DNA of 64,000 nucleotides from Tahibacter soli (lineage in GTDB: Bacteria; Pseudomonadota; Gammaproteobacteria; Xanthomonadales; Rhodanobacteraceae), in the NCBI RefSeq assembly GCF_025717065.2, contig NZ_JAOVZO020000019.1, positions 62,001 to 126,000 of the forward strand, read 5' to 3'. A model generated the notes under the pieces. The model saw only the letters and a program-made list of their open reading frames with translations. It made no database searches and had not been told where the DNA came from. A program made the translations under genes and the position numbers. The first letter of the stretch is position 1. Every line of letters starts with the position of its first letter. Shown here one piece after another: positions 1 through 8,852 of this stretch.

Positions 1-1070
1 TCGACGGCGCGCCGAACGTACTGAAGTCCGAGACGTTCGCGGCGATGCGTCAGGAACGTTTCGCCAATGCGCCGGGCGTCGCCGGTTTCGCCCACGGTTT
101 CTTCGCCGGACGCTACGGCGAATACGCGAGCCTCGAGCACGGCGGCGCGACCCTGTACTTCCACACCGGCATGAGCGTTCTGCCCGACGCCGGCATCGGC
201 GTGTTCGTTTCGACGAACACCGATACGGGCTACAAGCTCGCGCGAGACCTGCCGCGGCTCGTCTTCGAATACGCGCTGCCGCTGGCGCGCGCGACGACGC
301 TGCCGGCGGCCGACGAAAAGGCGGCGGGCGACCTCGCGCGCTTCGTCGGCAGCTATCTGGGCGAACGCCGCAGCTTTACCACGGTGGAAACGTTCATCGG
401 CGCGAACGGCGCGCTCGCGAGCGTCGGCGCGAACGGCGGCGATCTCGTCGTCAGCACCGCGCAGGGCGCCAGGCGCTATCGCCGCACCGGCCCGTTGAGC
501 TTCCGCGCGGTCGAAGGCAACGACACGCTCTCGTTCGTCGAAACCGACGGCCGCGTGCGCGGCTTCGCCGCCGGCGGCGGCCATGTGATGTTCGCGCGCA
601 CCGGCATCGTCGACAATCCGGGCCTGTTGAACGCGGCGCTCGGCCTGGCGGGCCTTTCGAGCCTGCTCGTGCTCGTCGCCGGCTGGGCGCGCCGCGGTCT
701 CGTGCCGCGCACGCGCGGCACCCATCCGTCCGGCGGTCGCGCACCGGCCGCGGTACTCGTCGGCGCCGCTGTCACATGGCTTGCGTTTCTCGCGACGATC
801 GGCGCGGCGGCGGTGGAGATGGGCGGGCTCGGCAACGATCTCGTCTACCGCTACCCGACCGACAGCCTGCGCGCCGCGGTCGTCGTCGCGTACGTCGCCG
901 CGTTCGCGAGCGCGATCGCGGCGCTGTTCGTGCCCGCCGCGTGGACCGCGCGCGGCTGGAGCTTCTGGCGCAAGCTGCGCTACACCGGCGTCGTCGCGAT
1001 CATGCTGGCCGCGGTGCTGCTGCTGATCTACTGGCGATTGCTGTTCGCGCCGTATTTTCCCGGCGGCTGA
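1..1070 (+). CDS. C-terminal part of a membrane-anchored beta-lactamase-family serine hydrolase (5' end outside the window)
   Basis: The reading frame is open from base 3, so the true start and the catalytic SxxK motif lie upstream. The visible part has an HGG-type box followed by a strand ending in VSTNTDTG (about residues 32-62 from the Met at 45), which matches the third active-site motif and final strand of class C beta-lactamase/esterase-like hydrolases. A linker domain follows, then four hydrophobic segments (about residues 192-212, 232-255, 275-298 and 312-333). Proteins of this layout are usually annotated as serine hydrolase or beta-lactamase family; the substrate cannot be read from sequence. 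It converges on fpr, with the two stop codons abutting. The family call is moderately firm; the enzymatic role is unknown. Confidence 0.7.
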   Translation, partial: DGAPNVLKSETFAAMRQERFANAPGVAGFAHGFFAGRYGEYASLEHGGATLYFHTGMSVLPDAGIGVFVSTNTDTGYKLARDLPRLVFEYALPLARATTLPAADEKAAGDLARFVGSYLGERRSFTTVETFIGANGALASVGANGGDLVVSTAQGARRYRRTGPLSFRAVEGNDTLSFVETDGRVRGFAAGGGHVMFARTGIVDNPGLLNAALGLAGLSSLLVLVAGWARRGLVPRTRGTHPSGGRAPAAVLVGAAVTWLAFLATIGAAAVEMGGLGNDLVYRYPTDSLRAAVVVAYVAAFASAIAALFVPAAWTARGWSFWRKLRYTGVVAIMLAAVLLLIYWRLLFAPYFPGG

Positions 1071-1847
1071 CTACTTCTCGACGAACGCGCGTTCGATGAC
1101 GTAGTCGCCGGGCGTGCCGATGCGCGGCGACACGACGAAGCCGCGCGCGTCGAGCAGCGTCGACAGCGAATCGAGCATGGCCGGGCCGCCGCAGATCATC
1201 GCGCGATCGTGCGCCGGATCGAGCGGCGGCAAGCCGACGTCCGCACACAGCTGGCCGCTCGCGAGCAGCGCGTCGAGCCGGCCCTGGTGCACGAACGCTT
1301 CGCGCGTGACGGTCGGGTAGTAGACGAGCTTTTCGCGCACGGCGTCGCCGAGGTATTCGTGGTTCGGCAGCTCGTGCTCGAACCAGTCGCGGTACGCAAG
1401 ATCGGCGACCTGGCGCACGCCGTGCGTCACGACGACCTTGTCGAAGCGCTCATAGGTTTCCGGATCGCGCACGATCGACAGGAACGGCGCGAGGCCCGTG
1501 CCGGTCGAGAGCAGATACAGGTGCCTGCCGGGCTTGAGATCGTGCAGCAGCAACGTGCCGGTCGGCTTGCGGCTGACGAGCAATTCGTCGCCTTCGCGCA
1601 GATGTTGCAGGCGCGAGGTCAGCGGGCCGTTCGGCACCTTGATGCTGAAGAACTCCAGATGCTCTTCGTAGTTCGCGCTCGCGACGCTGTACGCGCGCAT
1701 GAGCGGCCGGCCGTCGACCGGCAGGCCGATCATCAGGAACTGCCCGTTCTCGAAGCGCAGGCCCGCGTCGCGGGTGCAGGTGAAGCTGAAAAGGTGTTCG
1801 TTCCAATGCCGAACGGCAAGGATGCGTTCTGTTTCGAATGCTGCCAT
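1071..1847 (-). CDS. fpr: Ferredoxin/flavodoxin-NADP+ reductase
   Basis: The product is 258 aa, the usual length for bacterial plant-type FPRs. It transfers electrons between NADPH and ferredoxin or flavodoxin in the cytoplasm through a bound FAD. The FAD-binding motif RAYSVAS lies at residues 51-57, and the nucleotide-binding STGTGLAPF at about 114-122 begins the NADP domain. ICGGP follows near residue 218, and the C-terminus ends in VEK, as in the bacterial FPR group. The start ATG at 1847 gives the normal MAAFETERI-like N-terminus. The gene runs in the same direction as the upstream tkt but is separated by about 185 bp containing an inverted repeat, so it may have its own promoter. Confidence 0.93.
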   Translation of the reverse strand: MAAFETERILAVRHWNEHLFSFTCTRDAGLRFENGQFLMIGLPVDGRPLMRAYSVASANYEEHLEFFSIKVPNGPLTSRLQHLREGDELLVSRKPTGTLLLHDLKPGRHLYLLSTGTGLAPFLSIVRDPETYERFDKVVVTHGVRQVADLAYRDWFEHELPNHEYLGDAVREKLVYYPTVTREAFVHQGRLDALLASGQLCADVGLPPLDPAHDRAMICGGPAMLDSLSTLLDARGFVVSPRIGTPGDYVIERAFVEK

Positions 1848-1900
1848 TTTTACAACTCAAAATCTGAAGCGTTGCGCCATCGCTGTTTGCTTTGCTTTTG

Positions 1901-1994
1901 CTCGTCATTCCGGCGCAGGCCGGAATCCAGCTTGTAACGTCCGATCTTCGTAGAAGCCGACAAGCCGGATCCCGGCCTGCGCCGGGATGACGAG
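1901..1994. repeat. Pair of inverted REP-like palindromes
   Basis: Bases 1901-1935 and 1960-1994 are inverted copies of a 35-base unit differing at about three positions. Each unit is itself a palindrome, for example an ATTCCGGC stem around GCAG. The pair sits in the fpr-tkt intergenic space. The CGTCATTCCGGC...GCCGGAAT core resembles the extragenic palindromic repeats scattered through many proteobacterial genomes, and could fold into a large cruciform or RNA hairpin after tkt. No other copy was seen in this window. Confidence 0.7.
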
Positions 1995-2032
1995 CGAGAG
2001 AGCGCCGCGCCACTACGCGGCCGCGGGCTTCT

Positions 2033-4030
2033 TCAAACCCGCGCCTTCACCGCATCGACGATCCGCTCGACCGTAAATCCGAAATGCGCATACAGCTTGT
2101 CGATCGGCGCCGACGCGCCGAACGTTGCGATGCCGACGACGTCGCCTTCGAGGCCCACGTACTTGCGCCAGAAATCCGGATGCGCCGCTTCGATCGCCAC
2201 GCGCGCGCGGCACCACGACGGCAGCACGCCTTCGCGGTATTCGACCGGCTGCGCATCGAACGCCTCGGTGCACGGCATCGACACGACGCGCGCGCGCACG
2301 CCCTGCTGTTCCAGCGTCCGCATCGCCTGCATCGCGAGTTCGACTTCCGAGCCGGTCGCGATCAGGATCGCCTGGAACTTCGCATCGTTCGGATCGGACA
2401 GCACATAGCCGCCGCGCGCGATCTGCCCGACCTGCTCGGCCGTGCGCTGCTGATGCGCGAGATTCTGGCGCGAGAAGATCAGGCACGACGGGCCGGACTT
2501 GCGTTCGATCGCTTCCTTCCAGGCGACCGCCGACTCGACCGCGTCGCACGGACGCCACACGCGGTTGTTCGGGATGTAGCGCAGGCTCGCCAGATGCTCG
2601 ATCGGCTGATGCGTCGGGCCGTCTTCGCCCAGGCCGATCGAATCGTGCGTGTACACGTGAATCGCGTGCGCCGGAATCAGCGCCGACATGCGCACGGCGT
2701 TGCGCGCGTAGTCGGAGAACACGAGGAACGTCGCGTCGTACGGCACGAAGCCGCCGTGCAGCGCCATGCCGTTGGCGATCGCGGTCATGCCGAATTCGCG
2801 CACGCCGAAGTAGACGTAGTTCGCCGCGGCGTCGCCCGAGTTGACGTCCTTGGAACCTTTCCACAAAGTAAGATTGGAATGCGCAAGGTCGGCCGAACCG
2901 CCGATCAGTTCCGGCAGCTTCGGGCCGTACGCCTCGAGCGCCATCTGCGACGCCTTGCGCGAGGCGACGACCGGTCCCTCGGCCTGCAGTTTCGCGATGT
3001 ACGCGTCGGCGTGCGCGGCCCAGTCGGCCGGCAGTTCGCCGTTGACGCGGCGCTCGAACTCGGCGGCGATTTCCGGATGCACGTTGCGGTACTTCGCGAA
3101 CAGCGCGTTCCAGCGCGTTTCGCGCTCGGCGCCGCGGCTTTCGGCGTTCCACGCGTCGTAGATCTCGTCGGGCACGACGAACGGCGCGTGCGGCCAGCCG
3201 AGCTTTTCGCGCGCGAGCGCGATTTCGTCCTTGCCGAGCGGCGCGCCGTGCGCGCCTTCGGTGTTCTGCTTGTTCGGCGCGCCGAAGCCGATGATCGTCT
3301 TGCAGCAGATCAGCGTCGGGCGGTCGGGATCGATCGCGGCCGACACGATCGCGGCCTTGATCGCTTCGGGATTGTGGCCGTCGACGTCGCGGATGACTTC
3401 CCAGCCGTACGCTTCGAAACGCTTGGCCGTGTCGTCGGTGAACCAGCCGCCGACTTTTCCGTCGATGGAGATGTTGTTGTCGTCGTACAGCGCGACCAGC
3501 TTGCCGAGCTTCAGGGTGCCGGCGAGCGAGCACGCCTCGTGCGAGATGCCTTCCATCAGGCAGCCGTCGCCGAGAAACACGTAGGTGTAGTGGTCGACGA
3601 TCGGGAATTCGTCGCGGTTGAAACGCGCGGCGAGCACTTTTTCGGCGAGCGCGAAGCCGACCGCGTTGGCGAGACCCTGGCCGAGCGGACCGGTCGTGGT
3701 TTCGACGCCCGGCGTTTCGCTGGCTTCGGGATGCCCCGCGGTGCGCGAATGCAGCTGGCGGAAGCGCTTCAACTCGTCGATCGGCAGGTCGTAGCCGGTC
3801 AGGTGCAGCAGCGAGTACAACAGCATCGAACCGTGGCCGTTCGAGAGCACGAAGCGGTCGCGGTTGAACCACTTCGGGTTCTTCGGGTTGTGGCTAAGGA
3901 AGTCGTTCCACAGCACCTCGGCGATGTCGGCCATGCCCATCGGCATGCCCGGATGACCGGATTTGGCGGCTTCGACCGCGTCCATGGACAGCGCACGGAC
4001 GGCGTTGGCGAGTTCGAGACGGCTCGGCAT
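2033..4030 (-). CDS. tkt: Transketolase
   Basis: The product is 665 aa, full length for bacterial transketolase. It moves two-carbon units between sugar phosphates in the non-oxidative pentose phosphate and Calvin-type pathways, using thiamine diphosphate and a divalent metal. The N-terminal segment has the conserved [12 protein letters not shown] (residues 21-32) and [14 protein letters not shown]. The thiamine-binding GDGCLMEG is at about 154-161. The middle domain carries the phosphate- and substrate-binding [16 protein letters not shown] segment, and a C-terminal domain with GSEVELA follows. The start ATG at 4030 gives [18 protein letters not shown], standard for the family. No neighbour is obviously co-functional. 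Confidence 0.96.
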   Translation of the reverse strand: MPSRLELANAVRALSMDAVEAAKSGHPGMPMGMADIAEVLWNDFLSHNPKNPKWFNRDRFVLSNGHGSMLLYSLLHLTGYDLPIDELKRFRQLHSRTAGHPEASETPGVETTTGPLGQGLANAVGFALAEKVLAARFNRDEFPIVDHYTYVFLGDGCLMEGISHEACSLAGTLKLGKLVALYDDNNISIDGKVGGWFTDDTAKRFEAYGWEVIRDVDGHNPEAIKAAIVSAAIDPDRPTLICCKTIIGFGAPNKQNTEGAHGAPLGKDEIALAREKLGWPHAPFVVPDEIYDAWNAESRGAERETRWNALFAKYRNVHPEIAAEFERRVNGELPADWAAHADAYIAKLQAEGPVVASRKASQMALEAYGPKLPELIGGSADLAHSNLTLWKGSKDVNSGDAAANYVYFGVREFGMTAIANGMALHGGFVPYDATFLVFSDYARNAVRMSALIPAHAIHVYTHDSIGLGEDGPTHQPIEHLASLRYIPNNRVWRPCDAVESAVAWKEAIERKSGPSCLIFSRQNLAHQQRTAEQVGQIARGGYVLSDPNDAKFQAILIATGSEVELAMQAMRTLEQQGVRARVVSMPCTEAFDAQPVEYREGVLPSWCRARVAIEAAHPDFWRKYVGLEGDVVGIATFGASAPIDKLYAHFGFTVERIVDAVKARV

Positions 4031-4141
4031 GAGGGTGGTACTCGGCGAGGATAGGCGACGGGGCGCGACAGCCCTCTATTGTCGCCGATCTGCCCCGCCG
4101 TCACCAACGCTGCGGCGTCATGCCGCCGTCCGGCCGCGCCG

Positions 4142-4987
4142 TCAGGCCGCCAATTCGTCCTCCGTGACTTGCGTCGGCGACTCGGCCGGTCGCGGCACGA
4201 TGCGCAGGTTGACCACGCTCGGACGCGGCGGCGGCGGCGGGCGCTTGGGTGCGACGCGCGCGATCAGATCGGAAATCCCGCCGGCCGGCAGCGCGGCGAA
4301 CACGCGTGCGAGCGGTCGGATGTCGTCGAGCAGGAAGAAACGCGTCGTTTCGCTGTCGTAGATGCAGCGCGCGCCGAACGCCGCGGAGAGGGCGGCGAGC
4401 GGACTCGTCGTCGGCGCCCACCACAGCGCGCGGCGCACACCGTGACGCAGGCCCAGATCGATCAGCGGCTTGAGCAGCTGCTTGAGCGGCGCGAAGCCGC
4501 GGCGATAGCGCGTATCCAGACCGATGTCGTTGAGCACGAGCAACGGCGACTCGTCGTCGCGGCGCGCGTGCGTCAGCCGCTGCCAGTCTTCGCCGCGCAG
4601 GTGCGCAAGGGCGGCGGTGCGCTGGTACAGATCGAGCGCTTCGCCGCAGGTCGCCACGCGTGCCCACGCGTAGCCGCCGATCGAACCGTCGCCGTTGGCG
4701 AGCAGCGCCGCGCAGGCGCGGCTGCCGAGTTCGCGCGCGAGGCGCTCGCGAAACCGCAGCTGATCTTCCGGCATCAGGCCGGGGGTACGTTCGGCGAGCG
4801 CGCGATGCAATTCGAACAGCGGGTCGGCGTAGCCGCGATGGTTGAGCGCGGCGAAGTTGGCGAACGCGGCGACGCCGCCCGTGCCCTCGTGCGCATCGAG
4901 CTTGCGCAGCCGCCAGGCCTGCCACGCCCAGAACCACCGCTTTCGCCACGTCGCGCCGTGCGTCCGTTGCGGGGAAAACGTCGCCAT
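4142..4987 (-). CDS. Unrecognised GNAT-like protein, paralogue A
   Basis: This 281-aa protein is not one I can name. It is a tandem paralogue of the gene at 5091-5933. They share the N-terminal WQAWRLRK, the FRERL-RELG segment, GSIGGYAWARV, and a long block RRGFAPLKQLLKPLI ending in FGA. That block, with a beta-strand, a basic glycine-containing turn and a helix, resembles motif A of GNAT acyltransferases, so an acyltransferase-type fold is plausible but unproven. No signal peptide or membrane segment is seen. The tail is proline-rich (KRPPPPPRP near residue 247). The start at 4987 is chosen over 5038 because GGGAG lies 7 nt upstream. An upstream element shared with paralogue B lies at 5018-5058. 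Confidence 0.75.
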   Translation of the reverse strand: MATFSPQRTHGATWRKRWFWAWQAWRLRKLDAHEGTGGVAAFANFAALNHRGYADPLFELHRALAERTPGLMPEDQLRFRERLARELGSRACAALLANGDGSIGGYAWARVATCGEALDLYQRTAALAHLRGEDWQRLTHARRDDESPLLVLNDIGLDTRYRRGFAPLKQLLKPLIDLGLRHGVRRALWWAPTTSPLAALSAAFGARCIYDSETTRFFLLDDIRPLARVFAALPAGGISDLIARVAPKRPPPPPRPSVVNLRIVPRPAESPTQVTEDELAA

Positions 4988-5017
4988 GCTGCACTCCCGA
5001 TGCCTCGTGATGCGCGC

Positions 5018-5058
5018 ACTATCCGTGCTCGCATCCACAGGCGCGAGTCAACAATCGT
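5018..5058 (-). promoter_or_regulatory. Shared two-block upstream element, copy A
   Basis: Read on the minus strand, a 16-base block ending in GACTCGC and an 8-base block CGGATAGT are separated by 17 bases. Copy B at 5979-6019 has the same two blocks (15 of 16 and 8 of 8 identical) with the same 17-base spacing, while the spacer itself is not conserved. The pattern of conserved boxes at a fixed promoter-like distance suggests a shared promoter or paired operator, possibly for an alternative sigma factor. It lies about 31 bp before the start of paralogue A. Confidence 0.5.
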
Positions 5059-5090
5059 GGCATATGGCATAGTTTACAAAGCGCTACTTT

Positions 5091-5933
5091 TCACCCGAAT
5101 TTGACACGGGTGCCGGTGCTCGGCTCGGCCACGACGCGCGGCGGCCGCGGCGGTCGCGGCGGCGCCACGCGACAGAGCAGGTCGGCGATACCGCTGGCCG
5201 GCAGCGCGGCGAAGATCTGCGCGAGCGGCCGCACGTCGGCGAGCGTGAAGAAGGCCGCCGTCGGCGTCTCCAGCGCGCGGTCGGCGCCGAACGCGAGCGA
5301 CAGCGCATACAGCGGACTCGTCCGTGGCGCCCACCAGATCGCGCGCGTCGCACCGTGTTTCAGGCCCATCTCGATCAGCGGCTTGAGCAGTTTCTTGAGC
5401 GGCGCGAAACCGTGACGGTACGCGGGATCGAGCCCGATGCCGTTGAGCGCGAGGACCGGCGCTTCGCGCAGACCGGCCGCCGCGCGCAGTTCGAGATACC
5501 GCCACTGGTCGTGTCCGAGCCCGGCCAGCGTCGGAATCCGCCGATAGTGTTCGAACGCCTGCGCCGGCGAGCCGACGCGCGCCCAGCAATAGCCGCCGAT
5601 CGTGCCGGCCGGCGCGGCGAACAACGTCGCGCACGCGGTACCGTGCAGCTCGCGGATCAGGCGCTCGCGGAAATAGGTCGCGCTTTCCGGCAACAGTCCC
5701 GGCGCGTGATGGGCGAGCGCATGGTGCAGGTCGAACAGCGCGTCGGTGTAGCCGTGGCTTTCGAGCGAGGCGAAGTCGTCGACGACGGCGACGCCTCCGG
5801 CCGTTTCGTGTGCGCGATGCTTGCGCAGGCGCCAGGCCTGCCAGCGCCAGAACCAGCGGGTGCGCCGGGGCGCCGCAACGGCGCCGTAGCCGGCGTCCGC
5901 GCCGCCGAAGAGGAACGTTTGCGATAGCGCCAT
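5091..5933 (-). CDS. Unrecognised GNAT-like protein, paralogue B
   Basis: This 280-aa protein is a tandem paralogue of the 4142-4987 product, similar along its whole length. Shared landmarks are RWFWRWQAWRLRK near residue 25, FRERLIREL, GTIGGYCWARV, RHGFAPLKKLLKPLI, IWWAPRTSPL and FFTLADVRPLAQIFAALP. The LNGIGLDPAYRHGFAPLKKLL stretch resembles the cofactor-binding strand-loop-helix of GNAT acyltransferases, but family and substrate are not established. The protein looks cytoplasmic. GGGAGG lies 7 nt before the ATG at 5933 and fixes the start. The gap to paralogue A holds the latter's own upstream element, so the two are probably transcribed separately under common control. Confidence 0.75.
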   Translation of the reverse strand: MALSQTFLFGGADAGYGAVAAPRRTRWFWRWQAWRLRKHRAHETAGGVAVVDDFASLESHGYTDALFDLHHALAHHAPGLLPESATYFRERLIRELHGTACATLFAAPAGTIGGYCWARVGSPAQAFEHYRRIPTLAGLGHDQWRYLELRAAAGLREAPVLALNGIGLDPAYRHGFAPLKKLLKPLIEMGLKHGATRAIWWAPRTSPLYALSLAFGADRALETPTAAFFTLADVRPLAQIFAALPASGIADLLCRVAPPRPPRPPRVVAEPSTGTRVKFG

Positions 5934-5978
5934 GACCGAGCCTCCCTGAAAGGCCGGCTGTGGAGAACTGCGATAGGG

Positions 5979-6019
5979 ACTATCCGCCCGTTGCGCGGGT
6001 CAAGCGAGTTAACAATCGT
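5979..6019 (-). promoter_or_regulatory. Shared two-block upstream element, copy B
   Basis: This is the second copy of the element at 5018-5058: a 16-base block containing TTGTTAACTCGC and an 8-base block CGGATAGT on the minus strand, again 17 bases apart. It begins about 46 bp upstream of paralogue B and ends about 22 bp past the stop of the kinase gene, so paralogue B probably has its own promoter rather than depending on the kinase transcript. Confidence 0.5.
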
Positions 6020-6041
6020 TGCAGAATGTTGCAGCCGCGGC

Positions 6042-8852
6042 TCAGCGGCTGGCGCGGCGGCTGCCGCTGATGAGGTCGCGCAACTGCGCGACACGCTTCA
6101 AGTCCGGCGCGACCGGCGCGAGCGCCTCCTTGAGCACCGGCGCGGCAAGATCGAGCCAGTGCGACGCTTCCGGTACGTTGCCGGCGCCGAACTCGGCCTC
6201 GGCACGGTCGAGCATGAACGCCGCGGTGAGCGGATGCCGCTCGCCCCATCCGGTCACCATGAATTCCTGCGCGGCGACGGTGTCGGCGAGGCCGCCGGCC
6301 GCGTCGCCGCCGTGCCGCTTGATCCGCGCGAGCAGCTGCAGACGTTGCGCCTTGAACAGCGGCGTCAGCGGCGCGCCGGTTTCGGTCGTCGCATCGATCT
6401 GGCGGCGCGCCTCGTCGTAGCGCTCGCTGCGACGCAGCCAGTCGGCGAGCTGCAGCATCGACTTGACCGTTTCGATGTTGCCGTCGCCGAGCTTCTCGCG
6501 TCGCGTCGCGAGCGCGGCGTCGAGCAGCGTCTTTGACTCGGCCAGCTCGCCGCGCGCGAGCAGCGCGCGCGCGAGATTGGCCTGGGCGCGCGCGATGATC
6601 ACGGCGTTCGGCGTCTTCGACGCGGCGCGCATCGCGAGCGAGCGGCGAAACAGCGGCTCGGCCGCGGCGTAGTCGCCCATGTCCTCGAACGCCGACGCGA
6701 GATTGTTGAGCGGTCGCGCGGCGGCGGCGTCTTCCGGGCCGCCGAGCGCGAGGTCGATGCGCATCGCTTCGCGGTAGTGCGCGGCGGCGTCGCGGAAGCG
6801 GCCGGCGTCGTGCAGTACCGAGCCCAGTTCGTTGTGACCGAGCGACACGTTGCGGCTTTCGAAGCCGTCCTGCTCGCGGCGCGCCGCGAGGATGTGCTCG
6901 AGCACCGGAATCGCCTCGGTCGGGCGGCCGTTGCGCGACAGATTCTTGGCCGCGTTCTCGAGCGTGATCAGCACGTTCGGATGCTTGTCGCTGCCGTGCA
7001 GACGGCGCTTGATCGCGAGCGCGCGATCGAACGCCTCGACGGCACGATCGACCTCGCCGCGCTCGCGATAGAGAATGCCGAGGTTGTGCAGCGTCGCGGC
7101 GATCGATCCCTCGTTGCCGAGCCGCCGGCGCACATCGAGGGCGCGCTCGAAATCGCGTTCGGCCGCATCGAACTGCGACAGCCCCACTTCGACCAGCGCG
7201 AGCGTGTTCCATGAATCGGCGAGTTCGGCCTCGACCGGCGGCACCTGCGCTTCGCGGATCGCGAGCGCTTCGCGCGCGAGGACGAGCGCCTCGTCGTCGC
7301 GATCGTTGTTGGTCAGGACGACCGCCGCGCGGCTCAGCGCGTCGGCGCGCGCGTCGGGCCTGGCGAGGCCGGACGAACCCCACAGGTCGGCGGCCTGGCG
7401 ATACAGCGCGATCGACCGCTCGGGCTGACCGAGCATCTCCCACGCGCGTCCGAGCACTTCGTACAGGCGCGCGCGCACGGCCGGCTGGTCGGCGAGCGTC
7501 GCGTCGATGCGCCGCGTGCCTTCGTCGAGCATTTCGCGCGCGCTGACGTCACGGCGCTGCGGATTCTTCTCGGGATTGGCGAACTCGAACACGGAGGAGA
7601 GAAACTCGCTCACCTGCTCGGCCGTCGCCGCCTGCACCTTCGCTTCGCGCTCGGCCGCGAGCGCGCGGTCGCGCTCGTTGACGATCCTCCAGCTGGACAA
7701 GGCCAGAATTGTACAAATTGCAAAACCCGCAGCGAACAGCGGCCAGCGCCGGCGCACGAGGCGACCGTAGCGGTACAGGAACGTCTGCGGCCTCGCCGAC
7801 ACCGTCTTGCGGTCGAGAAAGCGCTCGACGTCCTCGGCGAGCGCGTCGGCCGACGCGTAGCGCAGCGCCGGACGCTCGGCGGTGGCCCGCAGCACGATCG
7901 CGTCGAGATCGCCCGCCAGCGCGCGGCGCCACGGAATGCCGGCCGCGACGAGTTCGCTCGGCCGGCGCTCGGCGCGGCCGAGCTGCGTGACGGTCAGGTC
8001 TTCGGCGTCCAGGCGCGCCTTGCGGCCGGTAACGAGCTCGAACAGGATCAGGCCGAGCGAATAGACGTCGCTCGCGACCGTCACGGCGGCGCCGTCGATC
8101 TGCTCGGGACTGGCGTAACCCGGCGTGAAGAACGCATCGCCCGGCGCGCCTTCGCGCGACAGGTCGAGCGCGCGCGCGATGCCGAAGTCGAGCAGCACCG
8201 GCGCGCCGTCGGCGCGCACGAGCACGTTCGACGGCTTCAGGTCGCAGTGCACGATCAGGCGCTGGTGCGCGAACGCGACCGCGCGACAGACGTTGCGGAA
8301 CAGGCGCAGCCGCGCCGGCAGGTCGAGTCCGCGCTCGCGGCACGAACGATCGATCTGCACGCCGTCGACGTATTCCATGACGAGGTAGGGCTGGCCGCCC
8401 GGCGTCGCGCCGCCGTCGATCAGGCGGGCGATGTGCGGATGCTGCAGTCCCGCGAGCATCTGCCGCTCGGCGGCGAGCCGCGCCAGCGCATCGGCGGTCG
8501 GAAAGCCGCGCAGGAGCTTGATCGCGGCCTGCTGCGTGAAGTGTCCGTCGGCGCGCTCGGCGAGATAGACCGCGCCCATGCCGCCGCTGGCCAGGCGCTC
8601 GACGAGCCGCCACGCACCGATGCGCTCGCCCACGCCGAGTTCGGTTTCGGGCATCGCGTGCAGCAGCGCCGCGACGGGCGCGACGACACGCTTGAGTTCG
8701 CGCGTTTCGGAGGAGATGAGCGCCTCGACCTCGGCCGCGAGCGCGGTATCGGCGCCGGATTTCGCCAGGTGCGCGCGACGCTCGTCGACCGGAAGATCGC
8801 AGACTTCCTCGAACAGCCTGCGCAGCATCGCGAATCGCGCCGGCGCGGACAT
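6042..8852 (-). CDS. Transmembrane Ser/Thr protein kinase with C-terminal TPR array
   Basis: The 936-aa product has a short N-terminal helical region and a Hanks-type kinase domain (about 80-345). The glycine loop ASGGMGAVYL is at 88-97, the lysine of AIKLL at 112, HCDLKPSN at 202-209 and DFG at 222-224. HCD replaces the usual HRD, making it a non-RD kinase. One membrane helix follows (about 370-387). The remaining 540 residues contain many TPR-like repeats and are probably periplasmic. The start at 8852 shares a base with the stop of the sigma factor gene (TGATG), so the two are translationally coupled. Ser/Thr kinases paired with this sigma class are known to phosphorylate and activate it; that role is inferred here. 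Confidence 0.9.
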   Translation of the reverse strand: MSAPARFAMLRRLFEEVCDLPVDERRAHLAKSGADTALAAEVEALISSETRELKRVVAPVAALLHAMPETELGVGERIGAWRLVERLASGGMGAVYLAERADGHFTQQAAIKLLRGFPTADALARLAAERQMLAGLQHPHIARLIDGGATPGGQPYLVMEYVDGVQIDRSCRERGLDLPARLRLFRNVCRAVAFAHQRLIVHCDLKPSNVLVRADGAPVLLDFGIARALDLSREGAPGDAFFTPGYASPEQIDGAAVTVASDVYSLGLILFELVTGRKARLDAEDLTVTQLGRAERRPSELVAAGIPWRRALAGDLDAIVLRATAERPALRYASADALAEDVERFLDRKTVSARPQTFLYRYGRLVRRRWPLFAAGFAICTILALSSWRIVNERDRALAAEREAKVQAATAEQVSEFLSSVFEFANPEKNPQRRDVSAREMLDEGTRRIDATLADQPAVRARLYEVLGRAWEMLGQPERSIALYRQAADLWGSSGLARPDARADALSRAAVVLTNNDRDDEALVLAREALAIREAQVPPVEAELADSWNTLALVEVGLSQFDAAERDFERALDVRRRLGNEGSIAATLHNLGILYRERGEVDRAVEAFDRALAIKRRLHGSDKHPNVLITLENAAKNLSRNGRPTEAIPVLEHILAARREQDGFESRNVSLGHNELGSVLHDAGRFRDAAAHYREAMRIDLALGGPEDAAAARPLNNLASAFEDMGDYAAAEPLFRRSLAMRAASKTPNAVIIARAQANLARALLARGELAESKTLLDAALATRREKLGDGNIETVKSMLQLADWLRRSERYDEARRQIDATTETGAPLTPLFKAQRLQLLARIKRHGGDAAGGLADTVAAQEFMVTGWGERHPLTAAFMLDRAEAEFGAGNVPEASHWLDLAAPVLKEALAPVAPDLKRVAQLRDLISGSRRASR

